A DNA stretch of 64,000 nt from Leptolyngbya sp. PCC 6406 (GCF_000332095.2 NZ_KI913949.1:4612769-4676768), one strand, 5' to 3'. Counted from the stretch's first letter, positions 18,195 to 26,836 are shown. Numbers and translations: made by a program. Notes: generated by a model from the letters alone, not told the origin.

Positions 18195-18244
18195 AATTCT
18201 TGAGCAATGGCATGGCACAACGGGATTCAGTCTTGGGAACATCC

Positions 18245-18523
18245 CTATAAAATACCGGCGCTACCCAGCCCTAGAACCATGCCTGCCCCAAGGATATGAC
18301 CCAAGCTAGTCGTGGCCAGCAGCTCCGGTAGCCCAAATCCTTCGAAGAGCCCAGGCAACGTAAAGGGCAGGGCAGGACCCGCCCCCGGATTTTTGATCGC
18401 GTAGCGGCCAATGGCAATCACAAAGAGATTAGCCGTGATCATGATTAGGGCGATCTGAAAGGACCATTGGGGGGTCGTGGGCGTAACATCGGCGAGCAGT
18501 AGAGACGCGGATGATAATAGCAA
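18245..18523 (-). CDS. psaK: Photosystem I subunit PsaK
   Basis: 92 residues with two transmembrane helices joined by a short loop (IGRYAIKNPGAGPALP), the PsaK pattern. PsaK sits at the edge of the photosystem I core and helps bind peripheral antenna. The start codon is TTG, supported by CAGGAG nine bases upstream. The gene is divergent from trpF. Confidence 0.93.
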   Translation of the reverse strand: MLLSSASLLLADVTPTTPQWSFQIALIMITANLFVIAIGRYAIKNPGAGPALPFTLPGLFEGFGLPELLATTSLGHILGAGMVLGLGSAGIL

Positions 18524-18658
18524 GGGTCTAAGCTCCTGAAGCTAAAAGAGAGTTGTCAAAACGAATTTTGCCAAAACACAGTTTTTGACAGAATACAGGG
18601 GATTATAGGCACCCCCGGAATGGGTTTCGCAGCTTGTTCAATAGAGTTAACAGACACC

Positions 18659-19339
18659 ATGACTGGTCTTTGGGTTAAAATTTGCGGGCTCATGGATCCT
18701 GAAGAGGCGGTGGCGGTGGCCCGTTGTGGAGCTAGTGCCATTGGCTTTATCTGTGTTCCCAGTTCGCCACGCTATGTCACCCCTACCCAGGTGGGAACCC
18801 TGGCAGCGGCCCTACGCCATGAGGGATGGGAGCAGGTGGAGCGGGTTGGTGTGTTTGCCAATGCCGATACCGATGCGATCGCGGTAGCCATCACCCAGGG
18901 CCACCTCACCACACTGCAACTCCACGGACAGGAGTCTCCGGAAGACTGCCGAGATCTGCGGGTCAGATACCCGGATCTAGCCCTGATCAAAGCCTTTCGC
19001 ATTCGGACTGCTGGGGATTTGGCCAAAATCGCTCCCTATACCGACACCGTAGACCGGATTCTACTAGATGCCTACCATCCCCACCTGTTGGGGGGCACCG
19101 GCCATACACTTGACTGGGATACCCTAAAGTCCTTTCGCCCCATATTGCCGTGGATCCTAGCTGGAGGTCTTACCCCAGGCAACATTGCAACCGCCCTAGC
19201 CCACCTCACCCCCGATGGCATCGACCTGTCCAGCGGCGTAGAAATCAGTCCCGGCCATAAGGATGTGACCCAGGTGCAGCACCTATTGCGCCAGCTTGAT
19301 ACAGTAATCCCCTCCGTAGCGCCACACCCAGGAAGCTGA
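18659..19339 (+). CDS. trpF: Phosphoribosylanthranilate isomerase
   Basis: Third step of tryptophan synthesis, a TIM-barrel Amadori isomerase of 226 residues. The catalytic Cys (VKICGL) and Asp (ILLDAYHP) and the phosphate loops (LAGGLTPGN, GIDLSSGVE) are present. The frame begins at 18620, but ATG 18659 puts the start just ahead of the first barrel strand, as in the family. No other trp genes are nearby. Confidence 0.95.
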   Translation: MTGLWVKICGLMDPEEAVAVARCGASAIGFICVPSSPRYVTPTQVGTLAAALRHEGWEQVERVGVFANADTDAIAVAITQGHLTTLQLHGQESPEDCRDLRVRYPDLALIKAFRIRTAGDLAKIAPYTDTVDRILLDAYHPHLLGGTGHTLDWDTLKSFRPILPWILAGGLTPGNIATALAHLTPDGIDLSSGVEISPGHKDVTQVQHLLRQLDTVIPSVAPHPGS

Positions 19340-19447
19340 CGGATTAGACTAAGAGTATTCCTGCTAAATACCTACCCAGTATTATCATCAAGAACCCTTA
19401 GGGGTGTAATCCCTAGGGCAACAGGCTTAATCGACATCGATCCACAG

Positions 19448-19467
19448 GATGATTTTTAGGTGGAATA
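19448..19467 (+). promoter_or_regulatory. 20-base element shared with the lipoprotein upstream region
   Basis: GATGATTTTTAGGTGGAATA, 64 bases ahead of ftsH. Almost the same sequence, with one extra T, occurs in the same relative orientation upstream of the Cys-repeat lipoprotein (23136-23156). Confidence 0.4.
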
Positions 19468-19473
19468 TTCCAG

Positions 19474-19495
19474 AAAGATATCTCAAGATATCTTT
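19474..19495. promoter_or_regulatory. Palindrome upstream of ftsH
   Basis: AAAGATATCT and AGATATCTTT are exact inverted repeats around CA, 36 bases before the ftsH start. Possible operator. Confidence 0.4.
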
Positions 19496-19530
19496 GACGT
19501 TGCACTAGACCGAGAAAGGCACTGTATTCT

Positions 19531-21450
19531 ATGGCTTCCCGACTGCCCCAGCATTCTACGCTGCGTCGCACCCTCCCTGTTACCGCCTCCGGCTTCATTG
19601 CCGTCGGGTGGTTATTGCTCCAAGCCTTAGTGGCTCTGCCTCCTGCCCTGGCCCAGACCCAGAGCACCGAGGATGAATTTACCTATGGAGACTTTTTGGA
19701 GAAGGTGGACGAGGGGCAGGTTCAACAGGTGGACATCGATCCCGAACGGGGGATCGCCCAAGTCCGCCTCAAGGGAGACAGTGATGCGGATGAGCCCCGT
19801 CAGGTCTTACTCTTCGCTGGAGATGGGCGCAACCCTGAGCTCATTCAGCGTTTGCGGCAACAGCAAGTAGATGTGGAAATCCAGTCGCCGGGGAGTGGGG
19901 GCGCGATCGCGTGGTTTGCCGCCAATACCCTGCTCGTGGTGGTGCTGGTATTCGGTGTGCTGCTGATCCTGCGACGCTCTGCCTCTGGGGCAGGGGGCGC
20001 GATGAACTTTGGCCGATCACGGGCTCGCTTCCAGATGGAGGCCAAAACTGGGGTTCAGTTCGAGGATGTAGCGGGGATTGAGGAGGCCAAGGAAGAACTG
20101 CAAGAGGTGGTGTCCTTTCTCAAGAATCCCGAGAAGTTCACCACAGTTGGGGCCAAAATTCCCCGAGGGGTGCTCCTTGTCGGCTCCCCAGGGACCGGCA
20201 AAACCCTATTGGCAAAAGCAATCGCCGGGGAGGCAGGCGTCCCCTTCTTCAGTATCTCCGGATCCGAGTTTGTGGAGATGTTCGTAGGGGTAGGAGCCTC
20301 CCGTGTCCGTGACTTGTTTAAAAAAGCCAAGGAAAACGCCCCCTGTATTGTCTTTATTGATGAAATTGACGCCGTAGGTCGCCAGCGGGGCACGGGCATC
20401 GGTGGTGGCAACGACGAGCGGGAGCAAACCCTGAACCAGCTTCTAACGGAAATGGACGGCTTCGAGGGCAACAGCGGCATTATCATCATTGCCGCCACCA
20501 ATCGGGTAGACGTGCTCGACTCGGCTCTACTACGTCCAGGCCGTTTTGACCGCCAGGTGATGGTGGATCTACCCACCTACCAAGGTCGCCTCGCCATTCT
20601 AGAAGTCCACGCCCGGAATAAGAAGGTGGACGATAGCGTTTCCCTCGGAGCCGTGGCCCGTCGCACCCCCGGCTTTTCTGGTGCGGAGTTGGCCAATTTA
20701 CTCAACGAGGCCGCCATTCTCACGGCTCGCCGCCGCAAAGAGGCGGTCACCATGCTGGAAATTGAGGACGCGATCGATCGCCTCACCATTGGTCTGAGCT
20801 TGACCCCCCTCTTAGACAGCAACCGTAAGCGGATGACTGCCTACCATGAGGTAGGCCATGCCCTGATTACAACGCTACTGCCCCACTCCGACGATCTGAA
20901 CAAGGTCACCATTATTCCCCGCTCCGGCGGAGTAGAGGGCTTTACCCAGTCCCTGCCCAATGAAGATCTGATCGACAGCGGACTCTATACGCGCAACTGG
21001 CTCCTAGATCGCATCACCGTTGCCCTAGGTGGTCTAGCGGCGGAGGCAGAGGTCTACGGTGACATGGAAACCACGACGGGGGCAGGCAGCGACATTAAGC
21101 AGGTGACCACCCTAGCCCGTCAGATGGTTACGCTCTACGGCATGTCAGATCTGGGACCTGTGGCCTTAGAAACCATGGACAGTCCGGTGTTCCTGGGGCG
21201 CAGCCTAGCCCCACGCTCGGAATATTCCGAAGAAATGGCCAGCAAGATTGACCAGCAGGTCCGCGCGATCGCACACCATGGCTATAACCGAGCCCGACAC
21301 ATGTTGCGGGAACATCGTGCTCTGATTGATCGCTTGGTAGATCGCCTGCTGGAGGTAGAAACCATGGAAGGCGACGAGTTCCGCAAACTGGTGAGCGAAT
21401 ATACGACCCTTCCGGAAAAATCCTTTGCCAAGAGCGGCGCTACACCCTAA
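19531..21450 (+). CDS. ftsH: ATP-dependent zinc metalloprotease FtsH
   Basis: Membrane-bound AAA+ protease that in cyanobacteria removes damaged D1 and other membrane proteins. Two N-terminal membrane segments (about residues 17-42 and 125-148) flank a lumenal/periplasmic domain. The AAA module has [19 protein letters not shown] and the SRH RPGRFDR. The zinc protease has HEVGH and [10 protein letters not shown]. 639 residues, normal length. I cannot assign it to FtsH1-4. It follows trpF by 191 bases and has its own upstream region. Confidence 0.96.
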   Translation: MASRLPQHSTLRRTLPVTASGFIAVGWLLLQALVALPPALAQTQSTEDEFTYGDFLEKVDEGQVQQVDIDPERGIAQVRLKGDSDADEPRQVLLFAGDGRNPELIQRLRQQQVDVEIQSPGSGGAIAWFAANTLLVVVLVFGVLLILRRSASGAGGAMNFGRSRARFQMEAKTGVQFEDVAGIEEAKEELQEVVSFLKNPEKFTTVGAKIPRGVLLVGSPGTGKTLLAKAIAGEAGVPFFSISGSEFVEMFVGVGASRVRDLFKKAKENAPCIVFIDEIDAVGRQRGTGIGGGNDEREQTLNQLLTEMDGFEGNSGIIIIAATNRVDVLDSALLRPGRFDRQVMVDLPTYQGRLAILEVHARNKKVDDSVSLGAVARRTPGFSGAELANLLNEAAILTARRRKEAVTMLEIEDAIDRLTIGLSLTPLLDSNRKRMTAYHEVGHALITTLLPHSDDLNKVTIIPRSGGVEGFTQSLPNEDLIDSGLYTRNWLLDRITVALGGLAAEAEVYGDMETTTGAGSDIKQVTTLARQMVTLYGMSDLGPVALETMDSPVFLGRSLAPRSEYSEEMASKIDQQVRAIAHHGYNRARHMLREHRALIDRLVDRLLEVETMEGDEFRKLVSEYTTLPEKSFAKSGATP

Positions 21451-21470
21451 CTCTTTAAGACCAGACTACA

Positions 21471-21530
21471 AGCCAACTTGCTTGAGCAATCAGCATCAGA
21501 GAGGCACTTGGTGTCCCCAGCCAATTCGCC
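21471..21530 (+). repeat. Palindromic element R2, copy 2
   Basis: GCCAACTTGCTTGAG, then TCAGCATCAGAGAGG and TTGGTGTCCCCAGCCAATT. Matches the reverse complement of 15884-15955. Confidence 0.6.
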
Positions 21531-21539
21531 AAAACTATG

Positions 21540-21586
21540 ACAACAGCTAAACTTCCAAGCTACGGGATGGAAGTTTTAGCTGTTGT
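21540..21586. terminator. Hairpin after ftsH
   Basis: ACAACAGCTAAA-CTTCCA pairs with TGGAAG-TTTTAGCTGTTGT (about 18 bp with one bulge). It probably ends the ftsH transcript. Confidence 0.6.
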
Positions 21587-21613
21587 GCTGTGAAGGATAG
21601 GTGCGCCGAAAGA

Positions 21614-21719
21614 TATAGCGGTTCTCACTCGGGTTAAGTACAGGCAAGGGGCTTAAGCCCCTTGTTCCCCGAATTGCCATCAAGTTGAGCTGTACCTCAT
21701 CCATTAGGGAACCGCTATA
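21614..21719. repeat. MITE-like element M1, copy 2
   Basis: 106 bp with terminal inverted repeats TATAGCGGTTCTC and (inverted) TATAGCGGTTCCC, and the core palindrome AAGGGGCTTAAGCCCCTT. It aligns end to end with the reverse complement of 5887-5995. Confidence 0.8.
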
Positions 21720-22224
21720 AATGCCCCGAAAGTTCCCCCAGGAATGCGGAAGATCAAAGCAGCAGCAACGGTCTATTCCGAGAGATTCCCCAGGGAAGCA
21801 CAGCGTGTTTTCCGATAGGGGCAATAATGTCCGTGTAAAGAAAATTTGGATACAGGTCTAGCTTCCGTAAACCTGCGGGTGGGTCAGAGACAGACTGCTC
21901 CCAGACCATGCGCTTCATGCCCGGAACATAGCCTTGACTTCACCCAACAGCTTATCTTTCAAAGCTTTGATAAAGTTCCTATCCTTCTCCCCACAGGGGC
22001 AAATCTTTTGGGCATCGTAGAAATAGGCGGTATCGAATAGCACCTTTCCTTGCCGCCCAGGAAGTTTTGGAGGCATGGCGGAGGGCGCATTCTACCCAGT
22101 GGTTCCAGACATGAACTTGACCCAGCTAAGGTCATCCATCGGTTCATGTCCCTACGGACTGTAGAACGTTTGCCCGAACGTATTTCCGCCCCTCATCTGG
22201 ACGTATTTTTGGAGAGTCGAGTCT
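21720..22224. other. Intergenic region without a supported gene
   Basis: Frames at 21846-22040 and 22050-22241 (plus) and 21959-22147 (minus) lack domains and good ribosome sites. The composition suggests decayed sequence. Confidence 0.5.
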
Positions 22225-22392
22225 ATGCGTATCTACACTAATCGAACCCTAGCAGCACTGTGGTCCTATCTACAATTAGCAGCCACTGCGGCGATACTGT
22301 TTGTGATCGTGTCCCAGGCAGTCAAGTTGTGGGGCAATGACACTAATCTTGAGCAGATTCAAAACTTGATTGAGAATAAGCAGACCAAGTAA
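22225..22392 (+). CDS. Candidate 55-residue single-span membrane protein
   Basis: ATG at 22225 opens a frame of 55 codons that begins MRIYTNRTLAALWSYLQLAA and continues through a hydrophobic span (AATAAILFVIVSQAVKLW) to a charged tail ending NLIENKQTK. GGAG lies ten bases upstream. One N-in membrane helix with a polar C-terminus is the layout of small photosynthetic or membrane accessory subunits, but I do not recognise a family. A hairpin follows at 22416. Confidence 0.5.
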   Translation: MRIYTNRTLAALWSYLQLAATAAILFVIVSQAVKLWGNDTNLEQIQNLIENKQTK

Positions 22393-22415
22393 GTAGATGT
22401 TGCGCCTAACCTATA

Positions 22416-22474
22416 CCAAGTCCAGCTTGAAATCTAGAGTTTCCCCACCGGGAAAACTCCACTTCTGGACTTGG
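22416..22474. terminator. Two-part hairpin after the small membrane protein
   Basis: CCAAGTCCAG pairs with CTGGACTTGG, enclosing a second stem formed by GAGTTTCCC and GGGAAAACTC. No T-run. Confidence 0.5.
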
Positions 22475-22540
22475 GCAAGGTTTAGGGCTGGCTGGCAGAA
22501 ATAGGCTTGCTATTCTGCCGCACTAGTCCAACATTTTCTG

Positions 22541-22631
22541 GTCCCCTCTCCCTGCCTCAGAGAGGGCTACGGTGAGGGGCCGGGGTGTATCACGACGAAA
22601 CGGTCAGAGTATTTACGCCGCCCAGTACTAG
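22541..22631 (+). repeat. Interspersed repeat R1, copy 3
   Basis: Runs from GTCCCCTCTCCCTGCC through GAGGGCTACGGTGAGGGGCC to GTATTTACGCCGCCCAGTACTA. Best match to copy 1 in the right half. Confidence 0.72.
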
Positions 22632-22677
22632 GATCTTGCCTTTCGGGAAATGGCCTACAAGTTTGAGTTCCACTCCT

Positions 22678-22718
22678 ATGGGTAGGGTGATGCCGATTAT
22701 TGGTCTCACCCTACCCAT
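22678..22718 (-). terminator. Hairpin downstream of the lipoprotein gene
   Basis: ATGGGTAGGGTGA pairs exactly with TCACCCTACCCAT (13 bp, 15-base loop), 29 bases past the lipoprotein stop. No T-run on the minus strand. Confidence 0.5.
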
Positions 22719-22746
22719 TTTATGCAGGGCAGACTTGGGGGGTAGT

Positions 22747-23016
22747 CTAGCTGCCAGCACAGGGATCGGCTTTTCCAGCACAGGGATCGGCTTTTCCAGC
22801 ACAGGGGTCAGCTTTTCCAGCACAGGGGTCAGCTTTTCCAGCACAAGGGTCAGCTTTTCCAGCACAAGGGTCAGCTTTTCCAGCACAGGGGTCAGCGGCA
22901 CAGGGATCGGGGGTGACCTCTTCGGTCGTGTCTGCACTAGGGGTAGCACCACAGCCAACGAACCCCACGGCTAGAACAGAGGAAATAGCAAGGGCACTGA
23001 GATATCTGGCGTTCAT
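22747..23016 (-). CDS. Small lipoprotein with DPCAGKA tandem repeats
   Basis: 89 residues. An N-terminal signal (YLSALAISSVLAVGFVGC) ends in a plausible lipobox, so the Cys is probably lipidated and the protein exported. After a short acidic spacer come DPCAA, six exact DPCAGKA heptapeptides and a final DPCAGS, each with one Cys. The regular Cys spacing could bind metal or form disulfides. Function unknown. ATG 23016 has AGGAG eight bases upstream and is preferred to the longer frame. The repeats are encoded by 21-base DNA repeats, so copy number may vary between strains. Confidence 0.72.
   Translation of the reverse strand: MNARYLSALAISSVLAVGFVGCGATPSADTTEEVTPDPCAADPCAGKADPCAGKADPCAGKADPCAGKADPCAGKADPCAGKADPCAGS
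22754..22896. repeat. Coding 21-base tandem repeat
   Basis: Nearly seven units of CCAGCACAGGGATCGGCTTTT (plus strand) with variants only at GGGATCGG/GGGGTCAG/AGGGTCAG. They encode the DPCAGKA heptapeptides. Confidence 0.9.
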
Positions 23017-23392
23017 ACATTTTTCTCCTGACATGTTCTCAATTGGACCTTTTGTAAGCCGCAATTACTATCAGCATTAAGCCTGTCTAGACTGAGAAAC
23101 CGCTGAGATTTTCCTGGTATCTAGCGGAGTTAGAGTATTCCACCTAAAAAATCATCTCCTGATTCCAGGGTCTCGATACTGAGATTGTCCTGCCCCATTG
23201 ATTTCCCAGGCTCCTCTCATGTCGTTCCCTGGCCCGAATATTAAGATGGGTTGCGATGGTCAAGGACCAGCCCTAAGAGGCCATCCTATTTCCTATGTCT
23301 GCCCCTAGACGTTACTGCTTCTAGGGGCAGGCCCAACATCAGCCCTCACTATTGCATCCCTAGATTTGCTCCCTTAGAGACTGGAGCTTTGT
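23017..23392. other. Intergenic region between lipoprotein and cupin genes
   Basis: Holds the 20-base element at 23136-23156 and a hairpin at 23299-23330 (CTGCCCCTAGA with TCTAGGGGCAG). No gene seen. Confidence 0.5.
23136..23156 (-). promoter_or_regulatory. Element shared with the ftsH upstream region
   Basis: On the minus strand this reads GATGATTTTTTAGGTGGAATA, 120 bases ahead of the lipoprotein start, matching 19448-19467. Confidence 0.4.
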
Positions 23393-24004
23393 ATGATGAC
23401 CGATCAAACCTGGCTCATTACCGACGATGGGGAACCCCTCGCCTTAGGAGTAGAGGCGGTGGCAGAACCAGAACACCCCTACCGCCTCTATCGGTTTCTG
23501 ACAGAACTGGAGGATATTTTGGCCGCAGAGGCCGATGATGTGGCGCGCCTCCGTGCGATCGCGCCCCGAGTCCGTAAACTCCTCATCAGCTCCTACTGGC
23601 TGCAACTGGAACACAATCAACCGGACCCCAAAACGGGCTGGGCAGTGAATTTTCTCTATCGGGAGCATCAATTTCCCCTGACAGTACAGATGGTGACCTG
23701 GCAGCCGGGAACCGTCTCCACCATTCATAATCATGGCACCTGGGGTTTGGTAGCTCTGGTTGGAGGACAAGAAAACAATCGGTTTTGGCGACGATCGCCC
23801 ACCCCCACTACCCCCCACCGATTAGAAACGGTCGGAGAGCTACTCTTAGGACCGGGAGACATCATTACATTTACCCCCGGAGCTATCCACCAAGTTGAAC
23901 CCTTAGGAAACGAACCCACCGTATCCTTCAATCTGTACGGGGTGACCCAATTGGACCAGAGGTATCAATTTGACTTGGCGACCCAGACTGCCCGTCTGTT
24001 TTAG
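23393..24004 (+). CDS. Cupin-fold protein, cysteine-dioxygenase-like
   Basis: 203 residues with a cupin barrel. Metal-binding motifs are visible: WQPGTVSTIHNHGTWGLVAL (HxH) and the late His in TPGAIHQVEP. The pattern resembles cysteine dioxygenase type I enzymes and their bacterial relatives. The substrate cannot be stated, because the Cys-Tyr crosslink pair is not evident. Start is ATG with GGAG upstream; a second ATG follows at once. It converges on the FeoB-like gene. Confidence 0.75.
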   Translation: MMTDQTWLITDDGEPLALGVEAVAEPEHPYRLYRFLTELEDILAAEADDVARLRAIAPRVRKLLISSYWLQLEHNQPDPKTGWAVNFLYREHQFPLTVQMVTWQPGTVSTIHNHGTWGLVALVGGQENNRFWRRSPTPTTPHRLETVGELLLGPGDIITFTPGAIHQVEPLGNEPTVSFNLYGVTQLDQRYQFDLATQTARLF

Positions 24005-24035
24005 TGCCGTGGTCTCGGCATGAGGGGCGAGCATT

Positions 24036-25727
24036 TTACCCAAGCACGGCACCGCCCCAGGCTAGAGCTAGGGAGAATAGGATCGCGGCGATCGCCTGCC
24101 TCACCATCAACGCCGCCGCAAACCGCACCGACTGCTCACGGGCGATGGTGAGGGCTGTCACCAGGCAGGGCAGCAGCACCCCAGCCAGATAGACCCCGGT
24201 CAAAATTTGTAGCGGTGTCAGCACTGAGAGGGTGCCCGGTTCAGCAAACAGCAGCAGACCATCCTTGCGAATTGAGGCCAAAATGACGGGTAAGGCCGCC
24301 TCTGGGGGCAAGTTAAACAGACCCATCAGGGGATTGATCAACCCTGCCAGAGTCGTAATTAGGCCCAGCCAGTCCAATACTGAGGCAATCAGCGTGATCA
24401 GCAAAAAAATAGGAATCGCGTTGGTGAAGAACTGGTTGAGGGTACCTTGGGTCTCGCGCCAGATCGCCGACCAGCGGGGCACTTCCAGAAACGTGCGCCG
24501 TTCGATCATCAGGGTGTTGTGGGTTGAGCGGGCGGCTTTGGGAGAAACCAGATGCGTATAAATCAGGGTGGTCAGGGTCAGGTAGGCTAAATAGGGCACC
24601 ACTAGGCCGGGCAAATTGGCGGCACTAAAAACCCCCAAGGTGGCCCCAAACTGGTACGAGCAGGCCGAGCCAAAGGCGATTGCACTGATACAGGTCTGCC
24701 GCGAACACCCCGAACAGGCCCGCGTACTGATCACCGCTGGCACATTGCAGCCAAACCCCATAATCACCCGCACCAGGTCGCGCCCCGAGAGGCCAAACGG
24801 TCGCAGCCAGGGGTGCAGGGCCACGGTCAGGCGCTCTACCAGTCCACTGGCCTTGTAAGCCCCCAAAAATAGGGCGTAGAGAACCACCGTGGGCACCGCC
24901 CAGACGAACAACAACGGCCCCATAGTGATCAGGCCATAGCGGCCCATCAAAATCTCCTGCGGGAGCGACGGCAAGCGTGACAGCAATGCCGCCAGCGGGG
25001 CTAGCCCCGCCTGCAACAGGGGGTCAAGTACACCCGCCACACCATTGGCTACCCAAACAGCGACCACCGCAGGCAGCAGCAGCAGTGCGATCGCCAGCAG
25101 TCCGCCCCAACGAGGATGCTCTAGCCAGGTGGGGACCGGTTCAATGCGCCAGCCCGCTGGAATTGGCTGCCACTGCTGGGGAAAGGGGGCCGGGGTCTGG
25201 AGCGACTGCAAAATCTGTAGGCGTTGGCCGGGGTGGAGATGGCGCGCATCCACCGGAATGAACCTGACCTGAGAGGCCTGCTCCCAACGACGCACCACCT
25301 GCCGGGTGAAGTCAGAGGGCAGCACCTTATCCCAAAAAGTGATCACCACTATCCCCTGCTTCCCCGCCGCCAGCGGCAGCAAATCTGTCAGATCGTCATC
25401 GACATGGGTCGCTTTAATCACCAGAAGGATGGTGTCATGGGCCTGGAGCTGGGCTAGGGCCGTGCGGGTGGTGGCGGTGTCGGAGCGAAAGAGAATGCCG
25501 GGGCTGTCGATCAAGATGTCGTCCCCGGTCTGGTAACTTTCGCAGGCTAGAGTTGATCCCTGAATGTTGCTGCTAATGGGAGACTGTCCGGTAAGCGCAG
25601 CAGCCAGTTCGGATTTGCCGGTACTTTCCTTGCCGACGATCACGGTGGTGCGTTGGGTGGGTGGGGCAGTGGGCATGGGGGATGGGGGGCTAACAAACAC
25701 AGTCGTTGTCGCAACAGGAGAGGTCAT
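24036..25727 (-). CDS. Divergent FeoB-like GTPase/transporter
   Basis: 563 residues. The membrane part has the FeoB gate hallmark GFGCNVPAVISTR and a second copy of the helix set, so it belongs to the ferrous-iron transporter B family. The cytosolic G domain is unusual: G1 reads GKESTGKSE and G3 DSPG, but the guanine-specificity motif NKxD appears as FWDK. Helices carry extra Cys (RACSGCSRQTC). The start overlaps the end of the upstream flavoprotein, so the pair is an operon behind a Fur-family box. It may carry Fe(II) or another divalent metal. A FeoA gene is not present. Confidence 0.78.
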   Translation of the reverse strand: MTSPVATTTVFVSPPSPMPTAPPTQRTTVIVGKESTGKSELAAALTGQSPISSNIQGSTLACESYQTGDDILIDSPGILFRSDTATTRTALAQLQAHDTILLVIKATHVDDDLTDLLPLAAGKQGIVVITFWDKVLPSDFTRQVVRRWEQASQVRFIPVDARHLHPGQRLQILQSLQTPAPFPQQWQPIPAGWRIEPVPTWLEHPRWGGLLAIALLLLPAVVAVWVANGVAGVLDPLLQAGLAPLAALLSRLPSLPQEILMGRYGLITMGPLLFVWAVPTVVLYALFLGAYKASGLVERLTVALHPWLRPFGLSGRDLVRVIMGFGCNVPAVISTRACSGCSRQTCISAIAFGSACSYQFGATLGVFSAANLPGLVVPYLAYLTLTTLIYTHLVSPKAARSTHNTLMIERRTFLEVPRWSAIWRETQGTLNQFFTNAIPIFLLITLIASVLDWLGLITTLAGLINPLMGLFNLPPEAALPVILASIRKDGLLLFAEPGTLSVLTPLQILTGVYLAGVLLPCLVTALTIAREQSVRFAAALMVRQAIAAILFSLALAWGGAVLG

Positions 25728-26808
25728 CGAGGAAGAGACCTTCTCGGCGGTAGGTTTCTAGGGGGGTGGTGTCGAGGCGGAGGCGGGTGGCGATCGCGCT
25801 AGCTACCACCGCAAACCGCTGGCGGAATTTGTAAATAAAGCAAAAGATCAGATCGCCGTGGCGGACGGAGGGGCCAACGACAAAGAGGCCGGGGGTGAGG
25901 GTGGATTCATCGTTATCGGTGAGGGCGGCATGGCCCTCTGACCAGTCAAACAACGGGGCGATTAGCTTCAGGCTGGTGTCGAAGCCGGTGCAGAGAATCG
26001 GGGGATGGGCGGTCACCCACTTTTGGTATTCGCTGTAGACGGCATAGCCGCCAGGGACGGGTTTGACCGCTTCGACGGCGGCATTGCCCACCAGGTCGAG
26101 GCGACCGGTGCGGTACACCATTTCTAGCCGCTGGGCGGTGTAGGGCGATAGGGCAATGCTGGGGTCGGTATCGGGGTCGGCCCAGGCGCTGCTGCGATCA
26201 AGCACCCTGACTGTTTTGCCCAGGGTGACCAAGTTGGCGGCGGCATCCATGCCGCTTTCGTAGCCACCAATGACGATAAAATCGTCGCCCTTTAGCTCAG
26301 TCCACGAGGGCACCTGGGAGTTGTGCAGACAGTGCTCTGCCCCCGGAAAGGTGTGTGTGCGGGGGTACTGATATTCTCCAGCGGCCCAGATCACAAATTG
26401 CGATCGCAACTGACCCAGGTCAGTATGCAGGGCAAAGCCACCGCCCAACAACGGTTCTACGCTTTTTACATCAATCCCCGTATGGATAGGCAGATCAAAA
26501 TGGCTGGCTACCCGCTGCAAATATTCCGCGTACTGCTGGCCATTGACATGCTCTCGCCGAAAGGCGATCGCCGGAGAGGTCTGCCGCGTCACCGCATTGA
26601 GATCGAGCAGCCCAAAGCCGTGGCTGGGAAACGACGGCGTAATCAAGTGCATTTCCTGGGGCCAGCGGCTGAAGGATGCGCCGACCTGATGGCGCTCCAG
26701 GATGACAAACCGCTTCACCCCTAGCTCTTGGAGCACCACCCCAATGCCAATTCCCGCCGCTCCCGCACCAACGACGACGACATCATAGGGAACGCTTGAT
26801 TTGGCCAC
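25690..26808 (-). CDS. CzcO-like FAD/NAD(P)-dependent flavoprotein with Cys-rich tail
   Basis: A flavin monooxygenase-type oxidoreductase. It has the FAD site VVVVGAGAAGIGIG, the NAD(P) site FIVIGGYESGMDAA, and a late FAD motif (LFVVGPSVRHGD). The C-terminus LSCCDNDCVC has five Cys in ten residues, suggesting metal binding. The open frame reaches 26889, but that would place the operator at 26837-26851 inside the gene, so GTG 26808 is the likelier start. Relatives are called CzcO in metal-resistance clusters. It overlaps the FeoB-like gene by 38 bases. Confidence 0.78.
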   Translation of the reverse strand: MAKSSVPYDVVVVGAGAAGIGIGVVLQELGVKRFVILERHQVGASFSRWPQEMHLITPSFPSHGFGLLDLNAVTRQTSPAIAFRREHVNGQQYAEYLQRVASHFDLPIHTGIDVKSVEPLLGGGFALHTDLGQLRSQFVIWAAGEYQYPRTHTFPGAEHCLHNSQVPSWTELKGDDFIVIGGYESGMDAAANLVTLGKTVRVLDRSSAWADPDTDPSIALSPYTAQRLEMVYRTGRLDLVGNAAVEAVKPVPGGYAVYSEYQKWVTAHPPILCTGFDTSLKLIAPLFDWSEGHAALTDNDESTLTPGLFVVGPSVRHGDLIFCFIYKFRQRFAVVASAIATRLRLDTTPLETYRREGLFLDDLSCCDNDCVC

Positions 26809-26836
26809 AGGAATACCAGAGGGAATACCTACAAAA

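Noticed and set aside
18011-18220. A 69-codon minus-strand frame ahead of the CobW gene
   Set aside because: It consists largely of a translated 24-base duplication and a hairpin; no ribosome site or domain.
21846-22241. Two plus-strand frames of 63-64 codons
   Set aside because: No recognisable motifs or ribosome sites, biased composition, and one overlaps the better-supported small membrane protein.
22754-22896. Regular 21-base repeats resembling a CRISPR array
   Set aside because: The units are directly tandem with no unique spacers and encode an in-frame DPCAGKA peptide repeat.
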